A stretch of DNA of 64,000 nt from assembly GCA_948474755.1 (NCBI GenBank), contig CAOLHI010001241.1, positions 248,001 through 312,000 on the forward strand, written 5' to 3'. The DNA comes from Ctenosaura bakeri (taxonomy: Eukaryota; Chordata; Lepidosauria; Squamata; Iguanidae). Positions 21,029 to 32,336 of this stretch are shown in pieces. A model generated the notes under the pieces. That model saw only the letters and a list, made by a program, of their open reading frames with translations. It made no database searches and was not told the origin of the DNA. Position numbers and translations under genes: made by a program. Position 1 is the first letter of the stretch, and every line of letters begins with the position of its first letter.

Positions 21029-24000
21029 GCAACAATCTAGTTTACATGAGGTCATGATTCTTCTGAGCAGCATTTATGTAGCAAGCAGAGACAACTGCCT
21101 TTGTACAAATACCTCTTTCCCCTGTTATACCTCAGTTAGTTCCCTCAGTAGTAGTCAAGCTCTCGCAGATTCAAAGCTTGTGTATCTTGAAAGAAGACAT
21201 AACAGGGATTCTGTGAAACCAACATATCAGATGCTTTCACTATCCTTCTCTTTATCTTCCCTTTGCCTTTTTTTCTTTTTTTGCTTTTCCACATGTCTTT
21301 CTGTCCAACCACTTTTTGCATATCTCCTTCCACTATGGTTCCCTCATCTTATCGACTGTACATCCATACTTTCTTCTTTCATCTTCTGCACAGACTAGTT
21401 TTCTTTCCTGCATACACCTGTGTGCCTTGAAGCAACATGCCACATTTCATCTACCTACTTCTTCATCCCTCCTGTTCCTTGTTGCCTGTATGTGTGACTC
21501 ACCACTGAAGCTGGTGGTGACTGCCAACACGTGATAAATTCCAAGAAGGATGACAGGGGAGACAATGGGGAAAAAAAGAAAAGGATATAGCAAATGTAAA
21601 TACTCTTCCCCATTGTCAATCCGAAAATGTCCGCAAAATTATGTTAAAACCCATTGGGAGAAAGGAACTTTTTATTCTTGTTTGTTTTTTAAAAATGTAT
21701 TTATCATAAATAGTATTAACATGTTGGTTTTTAATCTTTGGCTATGTAGATATTCAGAAAGATGCGTCATCCAGAACACAGTATTCTCCCTATGGTGAAC
21801 AAATTAGATTAAGAGGTCCTGTTATTGCTAATAGGCACTGTTGTACCTACTTTGGGGCATTCTGCACTAGGAATTTAATCCTAGTAGCCACCCTTTCTCC
21901 TATAAAAATACAATTCTGTATGGGATACAAAATCACTACTCTCTTCTACTGAAGTGTTTTGTTGGTAATAATATTTCAGTTCCATATCATTTGATCTGGT
22001 CTCTATTTGTTTCTCCAGAAAAAACAGCCATCTGTGCAATACCACTATAATACCACTATACCACTATAATACCACTATAATAAAGCATGTCAACCTTTAA
22101 GTATCCTCTGTTCAATGTTGTCTTTTGTCAGTTATTTGAAAATTGCACCTCTCTTACAGTGAATTTTTCCAGGGTTGGCATTTAGACTTTAATAGCTAAT
22201 GTGTAGAACTAGATGTTCTAGTGCTCCTGTGAGAGGCACATTGAAAGGTAACTATTCATAGCTGTCTACCTTTTTGGGAAAGATAGGAGGTTACTTAGAT
22301 ATGCTGGTTTCTAACCAAACTAATAGAAGCATTTTTTTCATAGTCCTGAGGAGGAGATAGTTAGCTTATATCTCACAGGCATGAAGATGTATTATTTTCC
22401 TTGTTACTGAGTGCTTCTGTACATGTTCACTTTCACAGATTCTAGCCTGTTACAACATTAGCAATTGTTACAGTGGCTAGGTAGATTCTGCACTGCATTT
22501 CTTCTTAGCAAAGTAAGGTACATCAGGCTTCATATCATTTTGGACCAAAAGGGTTTTATTGTAGACTTTTCTGGCTTTACAGTTTGAAAATGCTTTCTAT
22601 GAGGAAAAAAAAAAGAATCTAACAGCCTTGGCAAAAAGCAGGTAGACTGTATAAGTAAATGTACACCCTTAGCAGGAACAATTCATCCATAATTTCTGCT
22701 TAAGGGATTCAAAAGTATTTTATTTTATTTCAAAATCTTGATGGCTCAATGTTTAACCAGTTCTATGCAGCTTATGAGAAGTTATAACAATCAAAAACTC
22801 CCATTGTATTATAAAACCCCAAAAGTATAGCTTCCCACTGCAAAGGTGTCAGCATGGATAAATCTTTAAATGGTCAAAGGTTACTATGGATTTTTTTTGT
22901 ATGAGATCAACAGTAATAAGTTGGAAAATGTGGTTTAAACCTCCTCACAATTGTGCTGGTTGTTGTTTTTTTATGTTTTTTCCTATTATACTATCACTAG
23001 AGTTGAAAAAGCTGATTTTTTGAATTATAGCTCTCAGAATCCCTCAGTCAGCATGACCACTGGTTTCTGGAAGCTGACCAAACAAGTAACTTTTCCAAAT
23101 TCTGCCATAAAGGTAAAAAATCTGAGGAGCCTAAAAGAGGTGGCAAAATCCTAATTCATTATGAACATGGTTGAATACACAGTCAGACTTTTTAATGTTA
23201 AGCACTCAAAGCTCTAAATGGACAAATATGACAGTTTTGGTTTCCCACTTATTCAAAACGTTTAAATATCATGCTTTTCCCCATATCAATTATAAACAAC
23301 ATTAAACTGAAATTATGCCTACATGTCACACTACTTAACATCTTTAATTGAACCATAGTTAGTGGTTATGTCTGAAAGAGGGCAGTATGATTTAATTTAA
23401 TATCATTTTACTAATACACTTTGAAGTTAAAGACCCTAGTTAGTAAACAAACTTTAAATCTTCTTTCTCTGTGGGATTTCAGGGATCTTCATAGTTATTA
23501 TCCAGTTAGTTTCATTGTAAGCTTCATTGTAATCAGAGCATTATTGGAGTCACATGATATGTATATATTCCTTGCACACTAAATTTATATTGCTACAGTA
23601 TAACATGCAGCATTGAAACATAGTGTGAAACAATTTAAAAATCATGAAAACTTGAGCACAGTTAAAATTCAGTCACAGTGTCTAGTGTGCTATGTTCCTT
23701 TAGTTCCACATTCTCATTTATAGGAGGCCTCTTTCTTTAATTCATATTTACCAAACAGTAAGACACACTGATTTCAATACGGTTAGCATCCAACTTTATT
23801 AGATTATGTTTCTTTTAAAAAAATTATGTTAAATTTAGTTGCTACTAAAAAAGCAAGCTTTTTCTGGAACAGATAAGAATAATAGGGCACCTTCCTGATC
23901 TAGCAAAAGAAGAAGGCCTTCTGTGGAGAAAGATTTATCTTTCACAGTTGTAGGATAGAAATTCATCAAGAAAGGCTTTCCCACTGTTGAGGTAAAAAGG

Positions 24001-24468
24001 AAAGCTTTACTTGTCTTTATCTCGTCCTGAAGGTACAGGATAGCACAGAAAAAAAGTGGCAACAATAGATGCCCAGCTGTATCAGAAATGTCTTCAAAAA
24101 CAGGTAAAACAGGATCATTTTTCATTGTCACGTATTATGACCTGAAGCTGTGCTTAGTACTCTTGTCAAAATTAGTCCTGACTGCATATGAAGACAAGAA
24201 ATCTGTAGTTCTAATGGGCCAAACCATTTTACTCATTCAGTTAAGGCCAAGGATTCAGTTAAGGCCATTGTAAATGGAATGCATGTTAGTAGTTGTGCGA
24301 GGAAATCATATGAACATTGTAGCATACAGGCAGAAGATTTCATCTTTCACCTCTTACACCGCAGTCCCAACAATTACCTTTCTTTCAGAATTCTCTCACT
24401 CAAAGTTGAAAACTGCCACTTAACTTTTAGAGCACCCCTAAGGTCTACATCTCACATTAACATCAGTC
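21026..24468. other. AT-rich non-coding DNA
   Basis: A small tandem array of ATACCACTATA-type units lies at 22039-22083. No gene or full transposon is recognised. Confidence 0.5.
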
Positions 24469-24728
24469 AAGGGCCCTTTTCGCACGGGCCTTCTGTCACG
24501 CGACAGCCCCATGAGCCTCGCGGGAGTGGGAGCATCGCTCTGCACGACGCACTCCCACTTCCGCCGGGCTCACAGGGCTGAAGCGGTGCGATCGCGGGTT
24601 TTTTGATTTTCGCTTCGAAGTGAAAATCACCTGCGCTCGCACAACGCTCCCGGTGCCCACGCGCACTTACCTCCTGTGCGGAGCGTCGGGGAGGTGGCTG
24701 GGTCGCACTTCCTTCCCTCCGCCCCTGC

Positions 24729-24774
24729 GGAAGGAAGGAAGGAAGGAAGGAAGGAAGGAAGGAAGGAAGGAAGG
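24729..24774. repeat. (GGAA)n microsatellite inside copy 2
   Basis: A run of about eleven GGAA units occupies the place of the short GGAAGGAAGG in copy 1, so the expansion occurred after the copies diverged. Confidence 0.95.
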
Positions 24775-24788
24775 GGTGCTAGCGCGAC

Positions 24789-24940
24789 GGACGCGACAGC
24801 CTCCTGCTTCGCGCGTGCATGGGGGGCGGACGCGACAGCCTCCTTTCTTGCGTGCACGGGGGGCGGACGTGACAGGCTCCTTTCTTGCGCGCGTGGGGGG
24901 CGGACGCGACAGGCTCCTTTCTCGCGCACGCGGGGGAGGG
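24789..24940. repeat. 37-39 bp GC-rich minisatellite, four units
   Basis: GGACGCGAC or GGACGTGAC starts units at 24789, 24828, 24865 and 24902. Each continues with AGCCTCCT/AGGCTCCTTTCT, a GCGCG-rich spacer and a G-run. The units are homologous in style and period to those at 11642-11758. Confidence 0.85.
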
Positions 24941-25154
24941 CGGCTTGCGCGACGCTGTCGCTTCCCCCCTCATTCCTTCACCTGCGGAAGGAAGGAGGGG
25001 GGAGCGGCAGCCTCCCGAAGAAAGCTTCTTGCACGAGCCGCCCTCCCCCGCTCGCGCTAGAAGCCTTAATGCGAAAAGGGCCAAGATTTTGGTGCTTTTT
25101 AAAATCAGAACAGCTTCCTAAATATAATGTTTCACGATAAGACCATAACAAAAG

Positions 25155-25597
25155 AGAACTAGTGTAGTATAGAGGATAAAAGTGCTTGACTGGAACTTGG
25201 CAGTCCAGGTTATGATTCCTGCTCAGTTAGAAAACTTTTGCCAACCTTTGGCCAGCCATTCTCTCTAAGGCCATTCCACACTACACTGTTATAGTGCTAT
25301 TATTCCACTTTCAACATCATATGGGATCCTGGGGTTTGCAGTTTAGGGAGGGGCATTACAATTCTCAACCAGAGAGCTCTTTGGCCTCAGTAATCTATCC
25401 CAGAGTTCCACAGGATGCTCAAAGTGGAATAATAGCACTATAAAAATGTAGGGGGAAAATGGCCTAAGCCTTAGCCTCAGGGTGGCTACAAGAAAAAAGT
25501 AGGCAGGAGCCATGCATGCTGTCATGAGCTCACTGCAGGAAAGGTGGGATATAGCTGTAACTAACTAGCTAACTAACTAACTAAATAAATAAATACT
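25155..25597 (+). mobile_element. tRNA-headed SINE interrupted by a MITE
   Basis: The head reads AGTGTAGTATAGAGGATAAA...TCCAGGTTATGATTCCTGC (A- and B-box-like). A CAACCTTTGGCCAGCCATTC body segment follows. After the MITE it continues with TTAGCCTCAGGGTGGCTACA, a GAGCTCACTGCAGGAAAGGT segment, GGGATATAGCTGTAACTAAC and an A-rich CTAA/AAAT tail. This is the layout of an abundant squamate SINE as I recall it, and it is distinct from the type at 15500. Removing 25269-25464 and one TAA makes the body continuous. Confidence 0.7.
25269..25464. mobile_element. Palindromic MITE (AT-rich family, most complete copy)
   Basis: The element starts GGCCATTCCACACTACACTG and ends GTAGGGGGAAAATGGCC, flanked by TAA at 25266-25268 and 25465-25467. 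The inner inverted blocks are TATAGTGCTATTATTCCAC and GTGGAATAATAGCACTATA, then TGGGATCCTGGGGTTTGCAG. The centre reads TTCTCAACCAGAGAGCTCTT. It has no coding capacity. Its ends resemble those of the GC-rich TIR elements (GGCC, then TTCC/TTTC, then RCAC). Confidence 0.85.
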
Positions 25598-26097
25598 TTA
25601 ATTGCCAAAAATGTAATATTTTAAGGAAAAAAATGTCTTCAAGGCTGGGGAGTGGGCAAGGGGAAATGCTTTCAAAGAAACAGAATGTTGGGTCCAAATT
25701 TGAAGTGGGCTTGTGGAAGTCCTATGGTAGACTCTTTCTTACATGAAAGATGTTTGTCAGGTTTGTTTGTAGCAACAGCAATCTAAAGATGGATGGGAGC
25801 TGCCATTTAAATTTCCCACAGAGTACTGGAATAGCCCATCATTGTCATTCCAGGACACTGTGGGAAATCAAAAAGCATCCTATAGAGCCAGCTGCCTGAA
25901 GTGGAGGACCAAAGAAAATGCTCACGGTAGTGGTTTCTACTAAGACAATGGCAGCTGTCAAGGATGCCAGATACTAACACTGTACCTGAAAGACACTGTT
26001 GCATTAGCAAAAGCGTATATGTAAATAAGGTAAGTAGAGAGATTTTTTTCCTCTAGTTCTTGCCACATCCCCAAGGTTGATATTACTCTTAGACAGA
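25598..26097. other. Non-coding DNA
   Basis: No supported feature is seen in this interval. Confidence 0.5.
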
Positions 26098-26098
26098 G

Positions 26099-26190
26099 GT
26101 CAATTCCGCACTACACTCTTATAGTGCTATGATTCCACTTTCAACATCCCATGGAATCCTGGGGTTTGCAGTTTCGGGAGGGGCCCGCCC
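26099..26190 (+). mobile_element. MITE half-copy (AT-rich family)
   Basis: GGTCAATTCCGCACTACACT, TATAGTGCTATGATTCCACT and GGAATCCTGGGGTTTGCAGT match the left half of the MITE at 25269-25464. The matching right half is absent. Confidence 0.8.
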
Positions 26191-29100
26191 AGAATGAAGC
26201 AATGGACTCAGGCAACAGATTTAAGGTATCATGAAAGGGCAGCAAGTGCTGATTATTTATTTTGTTATTGCAATTGGCAGGGATAGAAAAAGCGTTTGTG
26301 ATATTTTCTGTCACAGGTGAAAAATAATTGGCTTTGGATATTATTATGCATAGTATGGGTGGGCATTATTTGATGCTCTCTCTCGGAAGCAAATGTGTTA
26401 GGCCAGCCTTACACATACCTAGCTAAAATCTGGCAGCATAACCACTATGTGAATGTGGAAAAGAAAGAAAAAGAAAGCTGTCCTCATTGTTTCAACACTA
26501 TAGTAATATTTTTTTCTAAAAAGCAACCAGTTCATACTTTGACAATAAACTTAATTTAAAACACAGTTTTAAATCACAGTTCTGAGACTTCTATTCAAAT
26601 AGCTTAATATCCTCAAGCTCCATGTGCAAGAAGAAAAGTCCTTTTCTTTAAATGTTACATTGGGCAAAGTTTGTACAGTGCCACTCTTTCTAAGTTTGTA
26701 CAGTGCCACTCTTTCTAAGAAAGGGTCAAAAACACAGGAAAAAGTGTCCAAGGCTATTTTTCCTCATGTGTATCTAGCTTTGGCCCCACAACCTACCCTG
26801 ATATGGTTTAGAACTGATTTGAAAAGTCCACTTCCTATTGAATGAAGAAGAAAAAAAGACAGAGGAAAGCATTGCAGTCATTCTTTATGTTTTAGCTGAT
26901 GACAGTCTAATGTCACAATGAGTTGTCACCCATGTTCCTTGGTCCAAGCTGAACCAGAAATTCCAGTGTCGTGCCTCAACTGCCTAAGAGTTCATGTAGA
27001 AAGCACACCATTGATACTATAACAATGTTGGTGCTGAATTAAATCATAACCATAATGAATACAAAGTTTAAAGTCATCGAGCAAGGTCTTCACTGGTTGG
27101 TGTGACTCTTAAGTGGAAACTGAGCAGTGAGAACAAAGGAAATTTGGATGTGAGACTGAACAGATAGCATCAGGTACAAAATAGTCGTTCAATTACAGCT
27201 GTACTTTGTTAGGATGCAATGGTACAATAAAGTGCCACTTTCAGGAGCAAAAGAATATATTCAGGTTACACACTTGGAGCTGGAAAATTAATTCTCTGAT
27301 TTAATTAATGTCAAAGTAACATATTATGCAATGAAAACTGGGTTAATAAAAACATACTAAAATATGTTATTGTAGCAGTCACCTTTGTACAGACTTAGAA
27401 ACCTTTACCAGAGCAAATTTTTCATTTGTTCAGATATTTTTCAGAAGCTTAAGTTGCTTTATCTTTCCAGAGGTCCTATAGGATCCCATTGGGTGTTGGG
27501 AAGTATTCCAAAAACTGTGTCACTGCTTGAATTCCTAAGCTTTCTAAGCATTAATCTCTTAAATCTCTTTGTAGACATGCATCTCTTCTTAAGAAACTGA
27601 TTGCAAACCTTTAGACATACTGTATGCAACTTGATTCCAATTTGTTTTTCAACTAAGCATTTGACATGTTACTTTATGTCACATCCCAGTTTAATGAAAA
27701 GTGGCTTCCTGTGCCCAATAAAAAGCACATTTTAAGAAGGTTGCCAAGTAGTCTATTATTTCTTTTTATATTAAACTGGAAAGCAACCCCTTCTGTCTTG
27801 AAAAGATTATTTCCAAATTGTAGTGTTGGATCTGCTGGTAAAATAGTCATATTCTGATATTTCTGTTCATCTCTCCTACTTATTATATAAGTGACACTGA
27901 ACTTGATGCAAGTCAACTTATTAAACAACTAATTAAAGTTCACACTTTACACAATAAGTTATACAACATACTAAAGTTCTGAAGCCACTTCTAATGTGGA
28001 CTGAAGATGTGCATGTTACACACATACACAGATAACCTCCATCCCAGCAATTCCACTCAGAATTGCTGAAGAACAAACTGTTGCTGCTGTTTTTTACATT
28101 ACAATTTATTTATTTCAGTTTAGTTGACAATGCTTCCCTTTTCCTCAAACATTCCCATCCACTACCTCCATCAGCACAGGAAACATGTTTCTTTCCTTTT
28201 TTGCAGTTTTACACTTACTTTGAAAACATGTTCCTCTCCGTAGCTTTTCAGGAGGAAGAACAGCCATCAGAACCACACTCAGAATCATAAGGACCTCTGA
28301 GACTGGCTGCCACAGCATCTTCTCAGAGGCCCTTATGATGTCTGCCTTTTGAGCACCACCTTTAGGAAGCAGGAAAGACCTTGAAAGTCCTTGGAAGTGG
28401 TAGATGGAGGGGACAGTTGTTATGAGAGAGTGGTAGAAGTGGCAGGAATTTGTGGCAAAAGTGCAGGCAAGTACGGCAGAATTTTCGGGGAAGTCTGGCA
28501 CTGGCAGCAGTGATAGAGCGCAGGGCAAGCTGTGTATTCTTTGGCAGGTGCATTTATGTGACTATGTGTCACTCAAGAGCCCTGGTTTGTGCACTCTTTA
28601 TAAATATAACTATGTTGAAGGCTTAAACTATAGGGTGAATAAACCCACCTTCAAGAGGTCAGAGGATGATGGGGGGAGGCTCTATGAAACATTTGTAGTT
28701 TACCAATGAAAGTTATCTAATCTTGAATGTAAATACAATGGGGGTTAAATAATATTCTCAGCTTTCTTGTTCTTGATGAGAAAGAGTATCTCAACACACT
28801 GGCTGAAGTCATGTTGAGACACCCCAACATGAGACAGCCTATTGAAAAAATGTTCTCACATTTGAGATTTCTTTTATGAAAATTTACAGAGTGTTTTGTG
28901 TTTCTTTCTTTCTGGTTTTTTTATTCTTTTGCAATTTGCAAAATCCACCTCCCAAATGGTTAAAAAAAAAAAAAAGAAAATATACAAGATCTGTCCCACT
29001 CTCATCTTTTACACTCATAATGGTGTGTGCGTGAGAGAGAGGGGGAGGAAATAAGAGAAGATTTGCATCCCTAAAATCCTGTGAATTACATATAATTTCC

Positions 29101-30586
29101 TTTAGAGCAAGAAATATGCCTTTGTGCATTTATACTTTGCTAGGTATTTTGTGAAGGTAATTTCTGACAGTGCTTTCCTGTTCTATTAAAATATCAAAAC
29201 TTAATCAGTCAGTTGGCAGTAAATGAAGAGAGGCGAAAAAAACAGATATCCACAGTAAAGATTAGTAATATTTGAAAGTGGTTTAGGATTCCTAGTGGGA
29301 TTTCTCCCTCTTTTAACAACAAAGTGCAGAGGGAAAGAATATGCACAGCTTACTTTGTCTTCCTATTTCTTTTGATCTGAAAGAACAATCAGATAAGGGT
29401 GATTTCTGGAAACAGTTCAGAATGAACAGATTTCAGTTGCCCCCAGTGATAACCATCATTGTCAACAGGAGGTATTCCAGGTACTGTCACTAGAGCCTTC
29501 AGTGTTCAGAGGCTGAGTATTTTATCTTTTTATTTTTAAAAACTACTGCTGGGAACTCTCTTTATAGCATGCATTGGATGATGAGTATTTAGAGGAAGAA
29601 TGAACCTTGAAGGGGAATAAAGCCTGAGCTTCAGAGGCTTTCAATGAACACCAGAGGGAGAAAATAATTTAAGGTTAAGGTGGGAAATCTCATGCACACA
29701 CAAAAGAAAAAGCAAGCCTCTGTCAAATCACAGAATAAATAATCTAGTGTTATACAGGACAAAATATCTTATTCAGGTTTGCTTGACATTTTTTTAACCT
29801 CCTCTTACATCAGATGTGGGGGAAAAAGATAATAGGTAGATGTTTACCCACATACCAGATGCAGATTGTCAAGGGTCAGTCTTAGCAAGGCTAAGAAGAT
29901 AGAACAGAAAAGGATATTGCCAGTCACCACTGAATGCTCTCATCTTAGTGATACAGGGGCATTCTCATTTAACATGCTCATGAGCATACTAATTCTAGTC
30001 AAGGAAATGAACCCCTAACTGGAGTTCTCCTACACATCTCCTATGTTGTAAGGGGACCAATTAACTTGGCATTGTGTGTAATATTACAATAGGCATTATT
30101 CAGCATTTGTATGCCATTGGTGAATGAAGTTCAAGCAACTGGTGATGCAACATTGTGAATTCATTCACCATCACCTCTACCAAGTGCTGATCTAGCTGCA
30201 CAATCATGTTTTTATCAAGAAACAGGCATTCTCCTGTTGTTCCTGTCTAAGGAGCCAGCTTTTAAATTATAGTAGAGTAGTTCTGGGCAGGTATAATGTG
30301 GATCTCCCTGCTGCTCTACTTTGTCCGATGGAGAAAAGGCAAATTGCCACCCAAGAAGCATATGACTCCTTCCAGAAAGATTACAAGAGTGAACCCAGTG
30401 AGAACTCATGTTTGTGGGTAATCTACACAGGGATATCCCAGTAAACAAAGTCTCTGACAATGAAGCTCCTTTTTGTAAAGTATTTTTGTGCCTGCCTAGC
30501 CCCTGCCTTTTCTTTCTTGTCCTCTGTCTAGCTTAAAGTTTTTTTATAGCAGCATTAAGCTTATTGAGATGGAGAAGGAGAGCTGC
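26191..30586. other. Non-coding DNA
   Basis: An exact 25-base tandem duplication lies at 26667-26716, and an A-run at 28962-28974. Open frames of 60-127 codons here show no recognisable domain and none has support as a gene. Confidence 0.45.
26667..26716. repeat. Exact 25 bp tandem duplication
   Basis: The unit beginning AAGTTTGTACAGTGCC occurs twice back to back, at 26667 and 26692, without a mismatch. Confidence 0.9.
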
Positions 30587-31159
30587 TGTCAGGTCTGCAG
30601 TACATAATGCCATAGAACATGAGCTGGGCAAGAACAGGCAATGTCATGCCCTGCTTCCAGAACATGGATTCTGACTCAGAGTATGAAACAGGGGACATGT
30701 CAAAGGCTGAAACAAGGGGCATGCCAGGACCTGCTGTACAAGAAGAGGTTACAGTACCATAACAGAATAGAGGGCATTGCCAGCTCCAGCAGAGAGTCCT
30801 GCCCCTTCAGACACAGAGGATAACTTAACAGTACCTACCTTTGCTAAGCACAGACAACAAGAGAGAGTCTATGCTGACCCAAGAGGATATATAACCAGCA
30901 ACAATTAATCAGGCAATAGCTGTGCTAGGTGGCTGACCTATATAGCTGCCACCCTTCCACTCCAGGAGTTGTCAGAGCTTATTTGACCTCTCTGTTTGCT
31001 GGATGCCTTGCTGAACTCCATGCCTGACTCTGGAATATCCTGACACTGGATTACTCTGACTGCCTTTGGACTTGTTGCCTTTGAATTCTGTTGTACTTTA
31101 TTTTGACCTTGTGCTTACTGAATAAAAGTTACAGCAGCTGCCTCCAGAATCCCTGAGCA
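30587..31159 (+). mobile_element. Solo LTR (573 bp), probable gypsy-like
   Basis: The segment begins TGTCAGGTCTGCAG and ends AATCCCTGAGCA, so it has TG...CA ends. A TATA-like GAGGATATATAACC lies near 30880 and a polyadenylation signal AATAAAAG near 31121, in the order expected for U3-R-U5. No internal retrotransposon sequence follows. A clean target duplication is not visible (CTGC against TGCA), so the limits may be off by a few bases. The sequence 5057-5596 may be a distant relative. Confidence 0.6.
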
Positions 31160-32080
31160 TGCATGAACATTAAAACAAAGAAAACAGTGAAGCAGATAAG
31201 CCTGGCTCACTGGCTGCCACCCCACCCCACCCCACCCCACATGTTGAAAAGCATAGATCTGTAAGTTTGGCCACCGAAATGGAAACCTTAAGAAAAATGG
31301 AAGCTGATAAAAGAAAAAAGAAAAAACATCTCTGATTGCATTTTGGAATAAGCTTTCAAGTGATCTCTAGAATGTTCAAAATATTTTTGTTTACTTCTGC
31401 AAAGTTATTTGACTCTGTCTAATTTCACACATGCATGGTATCAGTTTTAGGTAAAAGGTTTGCTGAAATATTTTGAACTTCTCTTTTCTTCTGTGGTACA
31501 GGAAACTATCCCTATCCATTCCATGTTATTTCTGACTCTTGTACCAAAGTTTATGTTAAAGATGTAATGCCCAGGAAAACATCTACTTCATTATCTGCAC
31601 CATAGCTATATATATGTAATGAGGTTTTTCAAATAAGTTCAAAAAGTTGCCAGGCCACAAATCTGTTTATTACCTTGTTGAACCCTATTTCTTTTGGTAT
31701 TATGGAAACCTAAAGAATTGTTTCAAGCTTACAAATTTTTAAAATAAAACAAAATAAAATAAAAAATGTTTCCTGCTTGCTACCTCAAAATTATTCTAAA
31801 ATACCATAGATGAGCAGAGAACTAATAACAAGCTTAGGTCAACAAATGGGTGGGAAATTTGTTCAGTTTGGGAACTACGGATGTAAATCTTCATTTAATT
31901 TGTTTTTGCAGGCATTAATGAGTAATTTAAACAATTTTCTCCCCACTGTGAGAGGGTTCTCAAAAACTGCTCAGTTTTCAAAGACTAGTCACAGGTTGGG
32001 GTGTAGAAAAAGATGTGGAAAAGACAGGAATGGGCAGATGTTCAGTTCCTTTTTTGATCCAAAGAATACTTAGAATTCTC
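31160..32080. other. Non-coding DNA
   Basis: A CCCAC microsatellite occupies about 31218-31240. No gene is recognised. Confidence 0.5.
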
Positions 32081-32084
32081 GGCC

Positions 32085-32165
32085 AGCGAGCTCTGTTGCC
32101 TTGCCAAACTATAAACCCCAAGATTCTATAGGATGTTGCCATGGCAGTTAAAGTGGAATTGTAAT
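32085..32165 (+). mobile_element. MITE right-half copy (AT-rich family)
   Basis: GAGCTCTGTTGCCTTGCC, ACTATAAACCCCAAGATTC, TATAGGATGTTGCCATGGC and AGTTAAAGTGGAATTGTAAT match the right half of the MITE family, closest to the copy at 49944-50165. The left half is missing. Confidence 0.75.
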
Positions 32166-32336
32166 GCCCAACTCTCCTCCTGATTTGAGTCCAAAACTGT
32201 AATGTTCTTTCTCATCAGGGTCTGGCAAGGATGCAAACAGGTCACAGCTTTGCCAGCTTTGCATTGTCAGGAAAATGCACAGTAGCACTGCTGTTCTCCC
32301 TCTCATCTATATGTCTCTGGAGAATCATGAAGAAAA

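Larger units (their letters stand above)
24472..25082. mobile_element. Hyper-GC TIR element, copy 2 (611 bp)
   Basis: The ends are GGCCCTTTTCGCACGGGCC at the left and ATGCGAAAAGGGCC at the right, flanked by AAG at 24469-24471 and 25083-25085. It shares the order of parts with copy 1: an inner hairpin around GATTTTCGCTT, a GGGAGGTGGCTGGGTCGCAC block, a GGAAGG run, a 37-39 bp GC-rich minisatellite and a closing CGCTCGCGCTAGAAGCC. The GGAA run is expanded to about 11 units here, against two in copy 1. Open frames of 100-154 codons are compositional artefacts. Confidence 0.85.

Noticed and set aside
20988..21398. 136-codon frame starting with a methionine run
   Set aside because: The start is the (GAT)n microsatellite and the rest is serine/leucine-rich AT-type chance sequence without a domain.
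24620..25140. Open frames of 100-154 codons in the second GC-rich element
   Set aside because: Same compositional artefact. Parts translate the GGAA microsatellite and the 38 bp array.
30582..31163. Target duplication for the solo LTR at 30587
   Set aside because: The flanks CTGC and TGCA overlap by three bases only, which is too weak to claim.
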